Positions 43,170-52,636 of a stretch of DNA of 57,900 nt are shown in pieces (the stretch's first letter is position 1; every line of letters starts with the position of its first letter). The notes under the pieces are model-generated. The model saw only the letters and a program-made list of their open reading frames with translations. It was not told the origin of the DNA and searched no databases. A program made the position numbers and the translations under genes. The stretch comes from Planctomycetota bacterium (lineage in GTDB: Bacteria > Planctomycetota > UBA1135 > GCA-002686595), in NCBI GenBank assembly GCA_012959785.1, contig DUCM01000023.1, forward strand, positions 1-57,900, given 5' to 3'.

Positions 43170-43632
43170 ATGCTTCGATCCCCGTCTCTAGCCCTCCTCC
43201 AGGGCGTCTGCTCATGCTCGGAGAGTGAGAACTCAGCGCCCCCCGAGTGGCGGGCTACCTTGAGACTCTTCGATGAACCCTTGGTTCTCGAGCAGAGTGA
43301 TTTGCGGTCGGCTAGCTTCGAGGGCTGTTTCGAGGACGGTGTCGTCTGGATTTTGGGGAAAAGGTTGGTCCCCTGGAATGGACGAACTAGGGCTATGTGA
43401 AGGGCTTGGAGCGGGCCAAGCTTCGTTTGGCCATGGCCGAAGAGATCCTCGTGCACAAGAGTGCCCGGCACCTGGCGAATGAAGGCATGGTCCAATTCAC
43501 GCGAGAAAGCGCCCTGCCACGCCCAGGGGAGCTCACGGTCGGTCGCGGCTGGGTCGGCCGCTTATCGGGCGAACTTGGGGCACAGGGCATCCTCGTCGAC
43601 TACCCCTCAACGCGCGAGACTCTCCTCGATCG
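43170..43632 (+). pseudogene. frameshifted remnant of a sulfatase N-terminal region, inverted relative to its paralogue
   Basis: The first frame (from 43170) reads LRLFDEPLVLEQSDLR, then FEDGVVWILGKRLVPWNGR, and ends in a TGA at 43398-43400. The second frame (from 43397) reads LERAKLRLAMAEEI, RPGELTVGRGWVGRL and DYPSTRETLLDRY. Joined, they align along the N-terminal region of the neighbouring minus-strand sulfatase (TRLFDESLILAAGEPR, VWILGETIAPAGWRR, LERARLQL, KPGECVIARGWITRV, DYLARSEALRTL). The fragment stops where the 3' end of that gene begins. It is a decayed, truncated paralogue in inverted orientation. Confidence 0.8.
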
Positions 43633-45861
43633 CTACTCGCTACCTGCGTACCCCAACATTTCGAGTTCCCGAAGTTCTTCCGCGCTGATCTGTACTGAGT
43701 TCGCCTCTCCCAAGAGCGGGTAGCGCTTGCGTAACTGGGCAGCGCGAGCGGCCCAGCGCGCGGCAGATTCTTCATCGATCAAGTTGTTCCTCTCGAACGG
43801 GTCCGTCGAGAGGTCAAACAGAGCGGGCCCCTTGATGGCATCAAACGGGCGCAAGCCGGCGGGGTAATCGACATACTTGAGACTGCCTAGGCGCACACTC
43901 ACGGCCTGCAGCCCCTGCGTCTGGCGTCCGGACCAGCGCGTCAACATGGGCGTATAGAGCGGTCGCTCTCCGAGTCCATCCTCGGAGCCGAGAGGAACGC
44001 CGACCCAGGCCGGCGGCGCAGGCAAGCCCGCCGCTTTGGTCAGGGTCGGGGCGATGTCCACAAGGTGCACCGTGTGCTCCACAGCAGGACCTCCCTCGAA
44101 GTGGCCCTTCCAGTAGACGATCAGCGGAACATGCAGTTGATCCTGGTACAGGCTGCGTCCGTGCGCGGCCGCACCATGCTCGAAAAACTCCTCACCGTGA
44201 TCGGATGTAACGATTAAGAGTGTGTTCTCGAGTTCACCCTGGGCTTCGAGGCGTTCTATGAAGCGTCCCAGCGCATCGTCGACCTCCCGAACTTCGGCAT
44301 CGTACAGGTCGGAGATGTAGCGGATATCAGCCTCGCTGGGAGGATTGCCATTCCCGCCGAACTTATGGTCCTTGAGGGTGACGCTCTCTCCAAGAGGACC
44401 GTCATAGGGCCTGACCAGCCCGTCACGATACTCTGGCGCGGGGTCATAGGGCGAGTGGACCTGATAGGTGTGGGCGAAGAGGAAATAGGGTGCAGCTTGC
44501 TCGGCTATCCAGCTGGCGCACAGATCAAAAGTCTCTTGGGCCTCTACAGAAGCGCCCCAGAAGGACTCGAATCCGCGGGCAAAACCGTGGGCCGGTTTGA
44601 CGAAACCATGGCCGGTGATGGCAGCAGTTCGATAGCCAGCATCGGAGAGGACTTCGGCCACCGTGTCCAGGGAATCGGGCAGTCGCTGGTCATTCCAGAG
44701 TCCATGTTGAGAAGGGAAGGTCGAGGTGAAAATTGACGCGTGAGAAGGCAGCGTCCAGCTCGAAGCGCTCATGGTGTCCTTGAAGAGCACACCCTCCTGG
44801 GCCAACTTGTCAAGGTGCGGCGTCTTGGCGCGCTCGTAGTCGTAGCAACCGAGGCGATCTGCACGCAGCGTATCGAGAACCACGAGGATCAGATTGGGCC
44901 GAAGGTCTTCCTTTGCGCTCCAAATGAGAGGTTCTGCCAGGTAGCCAAAGGCCGTGCCGGCTTGGCTGTCTTCCTGACTTGTATCGATCCTGATGTGCAA
45001 GCGTACGAGTTCGCCTGACCAGCGCGAGAGATCGACGCTGGTGTCAGAAAAAAGATTGGACGCGTTCGCGGGAATACCCCCTGACCAGACCTCGGTAACT
45101 TCGCCGTCCTCAGTTTCCACGCTGACCGAAAACAGGACCTGGCCCTGAGGCGCTACTCTCGAGCGCAAGCCATCTGCGGTGGACGCCAAATACAGATTAC
45201 TCCTCGCCATGCCAAAGTCGAGCTGCGCCGCCACGGGGAGCGTCACCTCATACACCAACTCTGTCGGGGCCGGAAAGCCGATCGATCTGCGACTGTCACC
45301 GCGAAAAGAGATTTCCCTGGGCATGACCCGCTCTTGGCTGTCGAGCGGGCCCATGAGAGTCCGCAGAGCTTCGGAGCGTGCAAGGTAGTCCAGCTTGAGG
45401 GACTCCTGGGCTCGTTCGACTCTAACTCGCGTGATCCAGCCCCGTGCTATGACACACTCCCCAGGCTTTGGAGTGGGATCATCATCTCTGGGCAGCATCC
45501 CCGACTTTGCCAGGTACTCGGCCTCGATGTGAACCCGAACGCCGCCGGCGGAAGGCAGTTGCAGTCTAGCCCGTTCGAGTGTCGGGGCCCACGGGATCCG
45601 CCGCCACCCTGCAGGAGCAATCGTCTCCCCCAGGATCCAGACCTGCTCGCCCAGCAAAAACTCGTCGAATGATTCCAGCCGAGGTTCCCCTGCTGCCAAG
45701 ATCAAGGACTCGTCAAAGAGGCGCGTGTTGACGCACTCGCGCCGCAGAGAGCGTCCCGGCGACTGGTAACCTCGTGACTCTGCTGTAGACACTGGATCGC
45801 CATCGCCACACGAAGCCGGGACGAAGAGCAGAATGGCTAGTAGGGCGGCTTTGCGGGGCAT
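43633..45861 (-). CDS. sulfatase-superfamily lipoprotein with large N-terminal beta region
   Basis: The ATG at 45861 opens a lipoprotein signal (MPRKAALLAILLFVPASC), giving 742 residues. Residues about 25-330 are beta-rich and include RLFDESLILAAGEP, VWILGETIAPAGW and WSGELVRLHIRIDTSQ, perhaps carbohydrate- or partner-binding. The sulfatase fold starts near residue 335 with NLILVVLDTLRADRLGCYDY, then SSWTLPSHASIFTS, FLFAHTYQVHSPYDPAPEY, IVTSDHGEEFFEHG and LYDLxxDPxE-like LFDLSTDPFERNNL. Thr replaces the formylglycine Cys (TLPSH), as in the sulfatase at 30015. A broken copy of its N-terminal region lies next to its 3' end. It is downstream of the ABC operon on the same strand, 124 bp away. Confidence 0.92.
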   Translation of the reverse strand: MPRKAALLAILLFVPASCGDGDPVSTAESRGYQSPGRSLRRECVNTRLFDESLILAAGEPRLESFDEFLLGEQVWILGETIAPAGWRRIPWAPTLERARLQLPSAGGVRVHIEAEYLAKSGMLPRDDDPTPKPGECVIARGWITRVRVERAQESLKLDYLARSEALRTLMGPLDSQERVMPREISFRGDSRRSIGFPAPTELVYEVTLPVAAQLDFGMARSNLYLASTADGLRSRVAPQGQVLFSVSVETEDGEVTEVWSGGIPANASNLFSDTSVDLSRWSGELVRLHIRIDTSQEDSQAGTAFGYLAEPLIWSAKEDLRPNLILVVLDTLRADRLGCYDYERAKTPHLDKLAQEGVLFKDTMSASSWTLPSHASIFTSTFPSQHGLWNDQRLPDSLDTVAEVLSDAGYRTAAITGHGFVKPAHGFARGFESFWGASVEAQETFDLCASWIAEQAAPYFLFAHTYQVHSPYDPAPEYRDGLVRPYDGPLGESVTLKDHKFGGNGNPPSEADIRYISDLYDAEVREVDDALGRFIERLEAQGELENTLLIVTSDHGEEFFEHGAAAHGRSLYQDQLHVPLIVYWKGHFEGGPAVEHTVHLVDIAPTLTKAAGLPAPPAWVGVPLGSEDGLGERPLYTPMLTRWSGRQTQGLQAVSVRLGSLKYVDYPAGLRPFDAIKGPALFDLSTDPFERNNLIDEESAARWAARAAQLRKRYPLLGEANSVQISAEELRELEMLGYAGSE

Positions 45862-45985
45862 CTTGGTACGGTTCGAGCGAGCCAACGGATGCGGAACATA
45901 CCACGGAACCCACCTCATCACCACAAGTCCTGCCCGGGCTGGAACCGAGTTGGCAAGGTGAACGGCGCCTTGCACCGCCACGCGC

Positions 45986-46966
45986 TCAACTCGTCAACAC
46001 GAACTGCTTTCTGGTCACCGCCCAACAACCCGCGGCGAGCAGCGCCGTCCCCACGACAACCAGATGCAGGCAGGCGTCGGAACGGCTGAGGAATTCGGCG
46101 TCTTCGAAGACAGGCATCCACATGGGTTGTTTGGCGTCGACCAGGAGCGAGCGCAGGTAATGCTGCACGGAAAGGCTTTGGGTCGATCCGGGAAGTAGCA
46201 CCAGGATTCCCTCCACGGCGTAGGCATAGGCCAGGCCGAAAATCATGGGGCGCTTAACGAAGATCGAGAGACTCGCAGTGATGATGGTGTACAAAACTGC
46301 ACCCAGGCTGGCAGCCAGGGCGAGCAGCCAACCAAAGCCCGGAGCTAGGTCCAGGGTCTGGGGGATGAACTTCCTGGCCTTGATGCGCTGCGCGTGTCCA
46401 TTTTCGTTCTGCGGCAGGTCCTTGATCTCGCCGGGTTGGAGATGGGAAATCCGGAGCCTGTGCCAGCGGCCATCTTCTCCATGGTAGGCGGCCACGCGGG
46501 TTCTCTCCACCCTGGACGGTCGCCAGCGGCCGCCGCGCTTGACCTCCAGGGCCCACTCCAATTGCGGCTTGGCTTCGCGGAATGTGGCGTGGCTGCTGCC
46601 ATAGGTGATCGCCGCGGCTGACCCGCCCATCAAACAGGACGCCACGAAGGAAACGGCCAGCCAGCGGCCCAAGAAGAGCGCAGCGCGGTGAATGGGGCGG
46701 GTGAAAAAGAAGGTGATGGTGCGGCCTTCCACCTCCTCCGCGATCACCACCGACCCCAAGAGCAGTCCCACCAGGGGTGCAGAGAACATCAAGAGCATCA
46801 GGGAGAGCCCGCCCGCCAACTTGCCGGCATCGGCGAGACCTCCCGCTCCAAGAGCAATGGCCGCAGGAATGATGGCCATCAGCAAGCACGCCGCGAAGCG
46901 CACGGATTTGATCATAACCCGCACCTGGAGCGCGGCGATAAGAAGAATTGCTCGGAGGGTAGCCAT
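45986..46966 (-). CDS. ABC-2 type transporter permease
   Basis: The 326-residue membrane protein has six or seven hydrophobic segments, including ACLLMAIIPAAIALGAGGLA, SLMLLMFSAPLVGLLLGSVV and WLLALAASLGAVLYTIITAS. The motif EEVEGRTITFFFTRPIHRAAL after the second segment is the signature loop of ABC-2 exporters. A ~75-residue soluble loop between segments (residues about 130-205) faces outward. It is the last gene of the four-gene exporter operon, 12 bp after its ATPase gene. The substrate is unknown. Confidence 0.9.
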   Translation of the reverse strand: MATLRAILLIAALQVRVMIKSVRFAACLLMAIIPAAIALGAGGLADAGKLAGGLSLMLLMFSAPLVGLLLGSVVIAEEVEGRTITFFFTRPIHRAALFLGRWLAVSFVASCLMGGSAAAITYGSSHATFREAKPQLEWALEVKRGGRWRPSRVERTRVAAYHGEDGRWHRLRISHLQPGEIKDLPQNENGHAQRIKARKFIPQTLDLAPGFGWLLALAASLGAVLYTIITASLSIFVKRPMIFGLAYAYAVEGILVLLPGSTQSLSVQHYLRSLLVDAKQPMWMPVFEDAEFLSRSDACLHLVVVGTALLAAGCWAVTRKQFVLTS

Positions 46967-46978
46967 GGGATCTCGGGC

Positions 46979-47902
46979 TCAGTCCACGAGGAAGTCGAAG
47001 ACGGCTTCCAGGTTTTCATCGTCGCTATTCAGGGAGGTGATGCCCGCCTTCATCCGCGACGCGATGGCAGGTAACTCATCGAAGAGGCGTGCGGCCCGCC
47101 GAGTTTCGACAGTCAGGGTGCGGTCATCGTCAGCTATACTCGCCGAGCGCACTCCAGAAATGCGCAGGAGTTCGATGGCCAGGTCGGTGGGCGCTTCGCA
47201 GGCAATGCTGATTCGCCTGGGGTGCTTGGAGAGCAGGCTCCTGATATCTCTCACGCAACCCTGGGCCAAGAGCCGCCCGCGGTGAATCAGCACTATGCGA
47301 TCGGTCAGGCTCTGCAACTCGTGCAGCACATGGCTGGACACGAGCAAACTGCAACCCTCTGCGGCGAGTTCCTTGAAGACTCCGCGCACTTGCTGGCGCG
47401 CCAAGGGATCTAAACCGCCGAGGGGCTCGTCGAAAACGATCAGTTTGGGATCGTGGGCAATGGCCTGGGCGATGCGCACGCGCTGGCGCATGCCTTTGGA
47501 ATAGGTGCCGCATTTGCGGTGCATGGCCTCGGTCAACCCGACCCGTTTGAGGGCGCGTTCGGCGCGTCGTTGGCTCTCGGATTTCGAGAAGCCGCTGATG
47601 CGCAACAAGTGGGACACAAACGCATGGGCACTCAGATGGTCATAGAGCGCATCCTGTTGAGGGCAGAATCCCAGAAGAGAATAGAGTTCACGATTGGCAA
47701 AGGGGGTGCGGCCCATGACCCGCACGCTTCCTCGGCTGGGCCGCAACTCGCCCACGATGAGCTTCATGAAAGTGCTCTTGCCGGACCCGTTGGGGCCCAC
47801 GAGACCCGTGATGCCCGGTTGGATCACAACCGAGAGATCGGCCAGACCCACCACCTCTCCATACCAACGGCCAAGATCACGAGCTTCGATCAAGAAGCTC
47901 AC
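46979..47902 (-). CDS. ABC transporter ATP-binding protein
   Basis: The 307-residue protein is a complete ABC ATPase: Walker A GPNGSGKST near residue 37, Q-loop FCPQQD, signature YSKGMRQRV, Walker B LIVFDEPLGGLD and switch His in VSSHVL. The C-terminal ~85 residues form the regulatory extension common in ABC-2 exporters. It uses a GTG start that shares GTGA with the stop of the permease gene before it. It probably pairs with the permease at 45986-46966. Confidence 0.95.
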   Translation of the reverse strand: MSFLIEARDLGRWYGEVVGLADLSVVIQPGITGLVGPNGSGKSTFMKLIVGELRPSRGSVRVMGRTPFANRELYSLLGFCPQQDALYDHLSAHAFVSHLLRISGFSKSESQRRAERALKRVGLTEAMHRKCGTYSKGMRQRVRIAQAIAHDPKLIVFDEPLGGLDPLARQQVRGVFKELAAEGCSLLVSSHVLHELQSLTDRIVLIHRGRLLAQGCVRDIRSLLSKHPRRISIACEAPTDLAIELLRISGVRSASIADDDRTLTVETRRAARLFDELPAIASRMKAGITSLNSDDENLEAVFDFLVD

Positions 47903-48798
47903 GCCACCACCTCCATCTTGCGCAGACTGCGCATGAGTAAGACGAACCCGGCGCCAGCAAAGGCGCCGATGGCACAGATCGAGTATCGTGGATTGGCATG
48001 AGTGCTGAGAGGCTGATCGAAGAGCCAGTCCGCAAAGACCTCAAAGTTGTAGGGCAGGCTCAGCAGCCGTAGCTCGCTCACTTCGAGCAGCATGGCCGCA
48101 GCTTCGGAGGCGCCGTGTAGGACGATGACCAGGCCAAATGCCAGGGCCAGAGCCAGGGTCTTGCGGTTCACCAAGCTGGAAAGGGCCAGGACGATGATCG
48201 AAACGGTCAGAATCCAAACACCAGAATAGATCGCGCTCTTCCAGATGACAGCGGACTCGCGGAGCAGGAAACTCCAGTCGGGCGAGGCGAAAACGGCGGT
48301 GCTGAGGATCACGGAGACCGGCAACGCCAAGGTCAAGACGCCAAAGAACATCAACCCGACGAGCTTGCCCAGCAAGTACCCGCCACGGGTCAAGGGGCGC
48401 GAGAAGTACAGCAGATTGGCGCCCAGGCGCCGGTCATCAGCGATCATGCCGGCGCCGAACCAGGTCATGGCCAAGAGCGAAAACAAGGACGAGGTCTTCA
48501 CGAAGAGCACGACATTGGCCGACACATCACCAAGGAGCTCCTCCAAGGCAGCGCCGATTTGCCTGCCTCCTAAGCCGCCTTCCTCCTTCATCATGTCGGC
48601 GAAGAAGTACATCAAGTAAACCCGAATGGCTCCCACCAGTGAAGTGATCACCGGTGCGCTGAAGAGCAGAAAGGCAGGCAGTTTCTTGCGCAGGCCGAGG
48701 CGAATGCCCGACAACGCCAAGGTCAAGGGGCGCATGGGGTAGGTGCGCAGCTCGCCCGAGAAAGGCCGGTAGATCTCGGCGTGGGTGCTGGCTTTCAT
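47899..48798 (-). CDS. ABC-2 type transporter permease
   Basis: The 299-residue protein has about six hydrophobic segments (KLPAFLLFSAPVITSLVGAI, VGLMFFGVLTLALPVSVILS, SGVWILTVSIIVLALSSLV) and the exporter loop ADDRRLGANLLYFSRPLTRG after the second segment. It overlaps its ATPase gene upstream by ATGA and the next ATPase gene downstream by GTGA. The C-terminal segment ends in a short basic tail. The substrate is unknown; ABC-2 systems export lipids, peptides or polysaccharide. Confidence 0.92.
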   Translation of the reverse strand: MKASTHAEIYRPFSGELRTYPMRPLTLALSGIRLGLRKKLPAFLLFSAPVITSLVGAIRVYLMYFFADMMKEEGGLGGRQIGAALEELLGDVSANVVLFVKTSSLFSLLAMTWFGAGMIADDRRLGANLLYFSRPLTRGGYLLGKLVGLMFFGVLTLALPVSVILSTAVFASPDWSFLLRESAVIWKSAIYSGVWILTVSIIVLALSSLVNRKTLALALAFGLVIVLHGASEAAAMLLEVSELRLLSLPYNFEVFADWLFDQPLSTHANPRYSICAIGAFAGAGFVLLMRSLRKMEVVA

Positions 48799-49748
48799 GC
48801 TTGTACCGGCTGCGTCTCTGGTTGCAGAGCAGTAAGAAAGGCCTCTTCGAGGGAGGAGCGCGCTGGCTCGACACTTTCAAGCACGGCTCCGCTTTGGTGG
48901 GCCAGGTGAAAGAGCAGGTCAGCGCTTTGGCTCTCGTCGGGCAGGCGCAAGGTGCAGCGCCGCCCCTCGCGTTTCTCCAAGACCACGCCAGCAGGGTCCA
49001 GTGCGTCACAGAAGGCATCCATGTTGCGGATCACAAGCAGCCGATAGCGCGCGCCCTCCGCCCGAGTCAGCTCCGCCACTTCGGCGACCAACTTGACCGA
49101 GCCATCTTGCAAGGCGATCACAGATTCGCAAGTGCGTTCCACATCCGGCAAAAGGTGCGTGCATAAAAGCACATTCTTGCCGTGATTCTGAGCGAGATCC
49201 GCCACCAGCTCGAGCATCTGTCTTCGACCCTTTGGATCAAGACCGTTGGTGGGCTCATCGAGCAATAGCACCTGGGGGTCGTGCACCAGGGCCTGGGCCA
49301 ACTTTAGCCTCTGCTTCATGCCGGTGGAGAACCCGGTCACGGGTCGATAGCGCGCCTCTTCCAATTGGCAGTAGTCCAGGACCTCGTGGGTGCGCGTCAT
49401 GGCATCCGCCGCACGCATTCCGGTCAAGCGCCCAAGCATGGACACGAGCTCGACGCCGGTAGCATTGGGCAAGAGGCAATCGCCTTCAGGCATGTAGCCC
49501 ACTCGCTCGCGAATGCTCAGCCTGCCCCGACGGGTCCTGGGATCCTCGCCCACGATGCTCGCACGACCCTCGGTGGGTACCAACAGCCCCAACAGGAGTT
49601 TCATGAGCGTGGTTTTCCCCGCCCCATTGGGACCCAACAGCCCCACTGCACCAGGGGGAATCGCGATGCTCAATTCACGCAGAGCCTGCACCTTGCCGTA
49701 GCTCTTTCCCAAGCTGTGGGTTTCGATCAAAGTGGCAGCGTCGCTCAT
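48795..49748 (-). CDS. ABC transporter ATP-binding protein
   Basis: The ATG at 49748 gives 317 residues; the long open frame upstream to 50108 lies inside the sialidase gene and is not coding. Motifs are complete: Walker A GPNGAGKTT near residue 42, Q-loop YMPEG, signature FSTGMKQRL, Walker B VLLLDEPTNGLD and switch His in LLCTHLL. A C-terminal regulatory region follows. It is the first gene of the exporter operon and overlaps its permease gene by four bases (ATGA). Confidence 0.95.
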   Translation of the reverse strand: MSDAATLIETHSLGKSYGKVQALRELSIAIPPGAVGLLGPNGAGKTTLMKLLLGLLVPTEGRASIVGEDPRTRRGRLSIRERVGYMPEGDCLLPNATGVELVSMLGRLTGMRAADAMTRTHEVLDYCQLEEARYRPVTGFSTGMKQRLKLAQALVHDPQVLLLDEPTNGLDPKGRRQMLELVADLAQNHGKNVLLCTHLLPDVERTCESVIALQDGSVKLVAEVAELTRAEGARYRLLVIRNMDAFCDALDPAGVVLEKREGRRCTLRLPDESQSADLLFHLAHQSGAVLESVEPARSSLEEAFLTALQPETQPVQA

Positions 49749-49876
49749 GGCAGGAACAGCATACGCTCCGCCTGGCCGCAGTGCCATGTGATGGATTCGC
49801 CGCGAGCACTTGCCCATTCGACGAGGCCCTGGACTCCGAATGCAAATCCATGCGGCGCAAGGCCCTTTGGACGAGG

Positions 49877-51028
49877 TTACTTCGCCTCGCCCCGCAAGGC
49901 GTCCAGCTCTTCCAGTTTCAATCGCACGCTGACAATGTAGGGGGATTCGCCTTCTGTCCAGTGACCGTAGGTCGTGGTGACGATGGTTCCATCGGGAAGA
50001 ATAACCACGCCCGGGTAGGCGCAATCGCTGCCCTTGGTGTTGTCCATCAGGCGCACTCGATACTGGCCTTCGAGGCCCTTGAGAATATCCTCGAAGGTGC
50101 CCACCCAAGCGACCCAGTCGCCTGGAGTCGGCGAATCGAGAGTCTTGTCACGAAAAGAGATAAAGAGCCGGCCATCGGGGGCGTAGACAGCGGCGTGGCG
50201 ATCGCCGGTGAGAGCTGCCGGCAACTCGCGAGGGTTGGACCAGGTGCGGCCTTCGTCACCGGAGAAGATCACATGGGCATTGCGGCGACGGCTATTCTCA
50301 CGCAAGAGGACCGCGAGAGTCTCGCCATCGGGGGAACGCACGACACCCGGCTCGCAGAGGTGCACATCGCTGCGAGAAAAAAGAGCCCGCGGCTCGGACC
50401 AGGTCAATCCGCCATCTTGGGAGCGGGTCTGATAGACGCTGAAGACAACCGGATTCTGCCGCTGAGATTCAGATCTAAAAAAGCGCCCATCGTCATGAAA
50501 CAGAGCCACATAGTGACCTGGTTTTCCTCGTACTCCGAAGTCGCAACCCATGACGACAATCCCGCCCCAGTCCCCCACGGGCCGCAATTCGCTCCACGAT
50601 GCTCCTTCGTCCTCACTGACGGCCAGACGCGCGGGATAGAGGCCGGACCACATGAGGATGCGCTGCTTGCCAACGGCATCGACCGTGCGGTGCAGAGTCG
50701 GCACCTCGCGACTAGTTGCCCAACTGTCGGGGGTTTCGAGGCGCTCGCTCCAGGTCAGCCCACCGTCCAAGGAACGCTTATAGACGACGCCGCCCATGCC
50801 GTGGCCCTTGGGATAAACGCACAGCATCGTCCGACCATCGTCGAGCAGAACCGTGGTGGGATGGCCGAGGTACTGATCGGCTTCCCTGTCGACAACTACC
50901 TGGCGCTCGGTATCTCGTGCCAGGTCAAGCGTGGGGATGGTATAGGCCCGCGGCTGTGCTGCGCCGGGCGCGGGGACGGCGCCTTCTTGAACGAGCAGAA
51001 CCATCAACAAGAGGACGAGGGTGGGCAT
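49877..51028 (-). CDS. secreted sialidase-fold (BNR/Asp-box) glycoside hydrolase-like protein
   Basis: The 383-residue protein has a short hydrophobic N-terminus (LVLLLMVLLVQEGAVPAP) that fits a signal peptide. Four Asp boxes mark a six-bladed sialidase propeller: SLDGGLTWSE, SEDEGASWSE, SQDGGLTWSE and SGDEGRTWSN. A catalytic Arg triad cannot be assigned by eye. An N-terminal GHPTTVLLDDGRTML resembles the first-blade Arg/Asp region of bacterial neuraminidases and of planctomycete exo-alpha-sialidase-like proteins. It probably acts on or binds glycans outside the cell. It is upstream of the ABC exporter operon on the same strand. Confidence 0.85.
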   Translation of the reverse strand: MPTLVLLLMVLLVQEGAVPAPGAAQPRAYTIPTLDLARDTERQVVVDREADQYLGHPTTVLLDDGRTMLCVYPKGHGMGGVVYKRSLDGGLTWSERLETPDSWATSREVPTLHRTVDAVGKQRILMWSGLYPARLAVSEDEGASWSELRPVGDWGGIVVMGCDFGVRGKPGHYVALFHDDGRFFRSESQRQNPVVFSVYQTRSQDGGLTWSEPRALFSRSDVHLCEPGVVRSPDGETLAVLLRENSRRRNAHVIFSGDEGRTWSNPRELPAALTGDRHAAVYAPDGRLFISFRDKTLDSPTPGDWVAWVGTFEDILKGLEGQYRVRLMDNTKGSDCAYPGVVILPDGTIVTTTYGHWTEGESPYIVSVRLKLEELDALRGEAK

Positions 51029-51082
51029 GGTGTGCTGGTGTTTCGTTGGGTTGGGCGGGACCTTTCCAGACCCGCGACCCGA

Positions 51083-52636
51083 TCATTCTACCGCCCAAAG
51101 GCGGTAGATTTGCAGGCTGCGCAATTCCAAGAGATGCTCCATACGCCAGGAGGGCGCCGTATCTTGTAGCAGTTCGGGAACGACGGGGTGCCAGTAGTCG
51201 TTTGAGATGAGAGTGAACTCCTCAACGCCGAGGCTGGCAGCGAGTTCATCGAGCTGGCGGGCGGGCGGGGGCCACGAGGATAGTCGCACGCGACGCAGGT
51301 GCGGGGCGTAGTGCCCGAGAGCGGCGCCCGGAGCGCACTCGAGGATGATGGGATGGGTATCCGTCGCCAGATTGACCTGCAGCCAGACGGCCGCGGCGCG
51401 CCAGTCGGGCGCGGGCTTGTAGACGGTCCACTCGTTGGCGCGGGGACCGAGGAGCAGGGCGCTCGCGATGAGCGGCAGGCTCATGAGCAGGGTTAGAGCT
51501 GTGCGCCGCACAAGGGCCGCGTGTAAGGATAGAGCCCCCGAGAAGAGCGAGGCGGCGAAGGGGTAGAGGAGCACGAGCATATTGCGCTCCTGATACATGT
51601 AGCGACCACGGTCGAACCAGACATTGTGCAGGACGAAGGAAGCCAGGAAGAGGCCGGCGAGGGGCAAGAGCAATGGCAGTGCAAGCCAGATAGCCTGTGT
51701 GCCCGGCGCTCTAGGCGTCTTGAGACTGGCAGAGGGTTGGGGCGCGCTCGAACGCGAAGCGCTCCTCGAAGCGACGAGTCCCAGAGCCAGGAGCCCAAGA
51801 CAGAGGCCGCCTGTGCAGGCGTAGAGTGCCAATCTCACGCCCTCGAAAGCGTGCTCGGGGCTGGTTGGAGGGTAGGGCAAGATCGCGTTGCCGGTGGGAA
51901 AGTAGTTGGCGAATAGCAGGAAGAGTTCGCGCAGATCGAAGTGGCGCACATAGCTGCGGTTCAAGGAGTCGAGATTCGCGGCCTTGTAGACGAGCAACGG
52001 AGCCGTGGTACCGAGGGCGATCACGAGACCCATGCCAGCGGAGCGCAGGCGCACTCCAAGGGCCTGCCCGCGACGATCGATGAGGGCGCAGGCCATGGCG
52101 GGCAAGATCATGATCAACGTGGCGAAGTCGCACAGAATCGCCACTGCGGTCGCCAAACCCGCGCGCACCAAAGCCCGCCGCGTGCCCTCCTCCACGAGCC
52201 GCCACCAAGCCACGAGGGCCAGCACGGAAAAAAGCACCGTGAACGCATTGTTCTTGGCGTCGGTGGAGTACCAAAGGTGTGCCGGAGCCACCAGCAACCA
52301 GGCACCAGTCCAACGGGCCAGGCGCGGGCTCACGATGCGCGCCAGCCAACGGCAGAAGAAAAACACCGACAGATACGCGGCCACCAGCGATGGCAACCGC
52401 AAAGCCCACCCCGACTCGCCCACCAGGCGAATCCACAAGTACATGAAACTGTTGTAAAGCGGGTTGTGAACATCACCAAGCAAGGTGACGAGGGCCCGCT
52501 CCGGGTTCATATGCACCGATGTGCGATAGATCTCGTCGAACCACAGGCTCTTCCCCATGCTCGGAATGCGCAGGAGCAAGGTGCCGAGAATGAAGAGCCA
52601 GGACCGCGGACCGAGGGTGAGGCGGGGAGTGTCCAC
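51083..52636 (-). CDS. GT-C fold membrane glycosyltransferase (GT39/ArnT-like)
   Basis: The 517-residue protein has about 10-11 membrane helices, starting with RSWLFILGTLLLRIPSMG. The first periplasmic loop carries the GT-C acidic pair in LWFDEIYRTS (residues about 30-40), and NPLYNSFMYLWIRLVGES and APAHLWYSTDAKNNAF match the PMT/ArnT family. The C-terminal ~100 residues form a soluble domain. It should transfer a sugar from a polyprenyl-phosphate donor to an acceptor outside the membrane. It starts with GTG at 52636. The sialidase gene follows 54 bp downstream. Confidence 0.92.
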   Translation of the reverse strand: MDTPRLTLGPRSWLFILGTLLLRIPSMGKSLWFDEIYRTSVHMNPERALVTLLGDVHNPLYNSFMYLWIRLVGESGWALRLPSLVAAYLSVFFFCRWLARIVSPRLARWTGAWLLVAPAHLWYSTDAKNNAFTVLFSVLALVAWWRLVEEGTRRALVRAGLATAVAILCDFATLIMILPAMACALIDRRGQALGVRLRSAGMGLVIALGTTAPLLVYKAANLDSLNRSYVRHFDLRELFLLFANYFPTGNAILPYPPTSPEHAFEGVRLALYACTGGLCLGLLALGLVASRSASRSSAPQPSASLKTPRAPGTQAIWLALPLLLPLAGLFLASFVLHNVWFDRGRYMYQERNMLVLLYPFAASLFSGALSLHAALVRRTALTLLMSLPLIASALLLGPRANEWTVYKPAPDWRAAAVWLQVNLATDTHPIILECAPGAALGHYAPHLRRVRLSSWPPPARQLDELAASLGVEEFTLISNDYWHPVVPELLQDTAPSWRMEHLLELRSLQIYRLWAVE

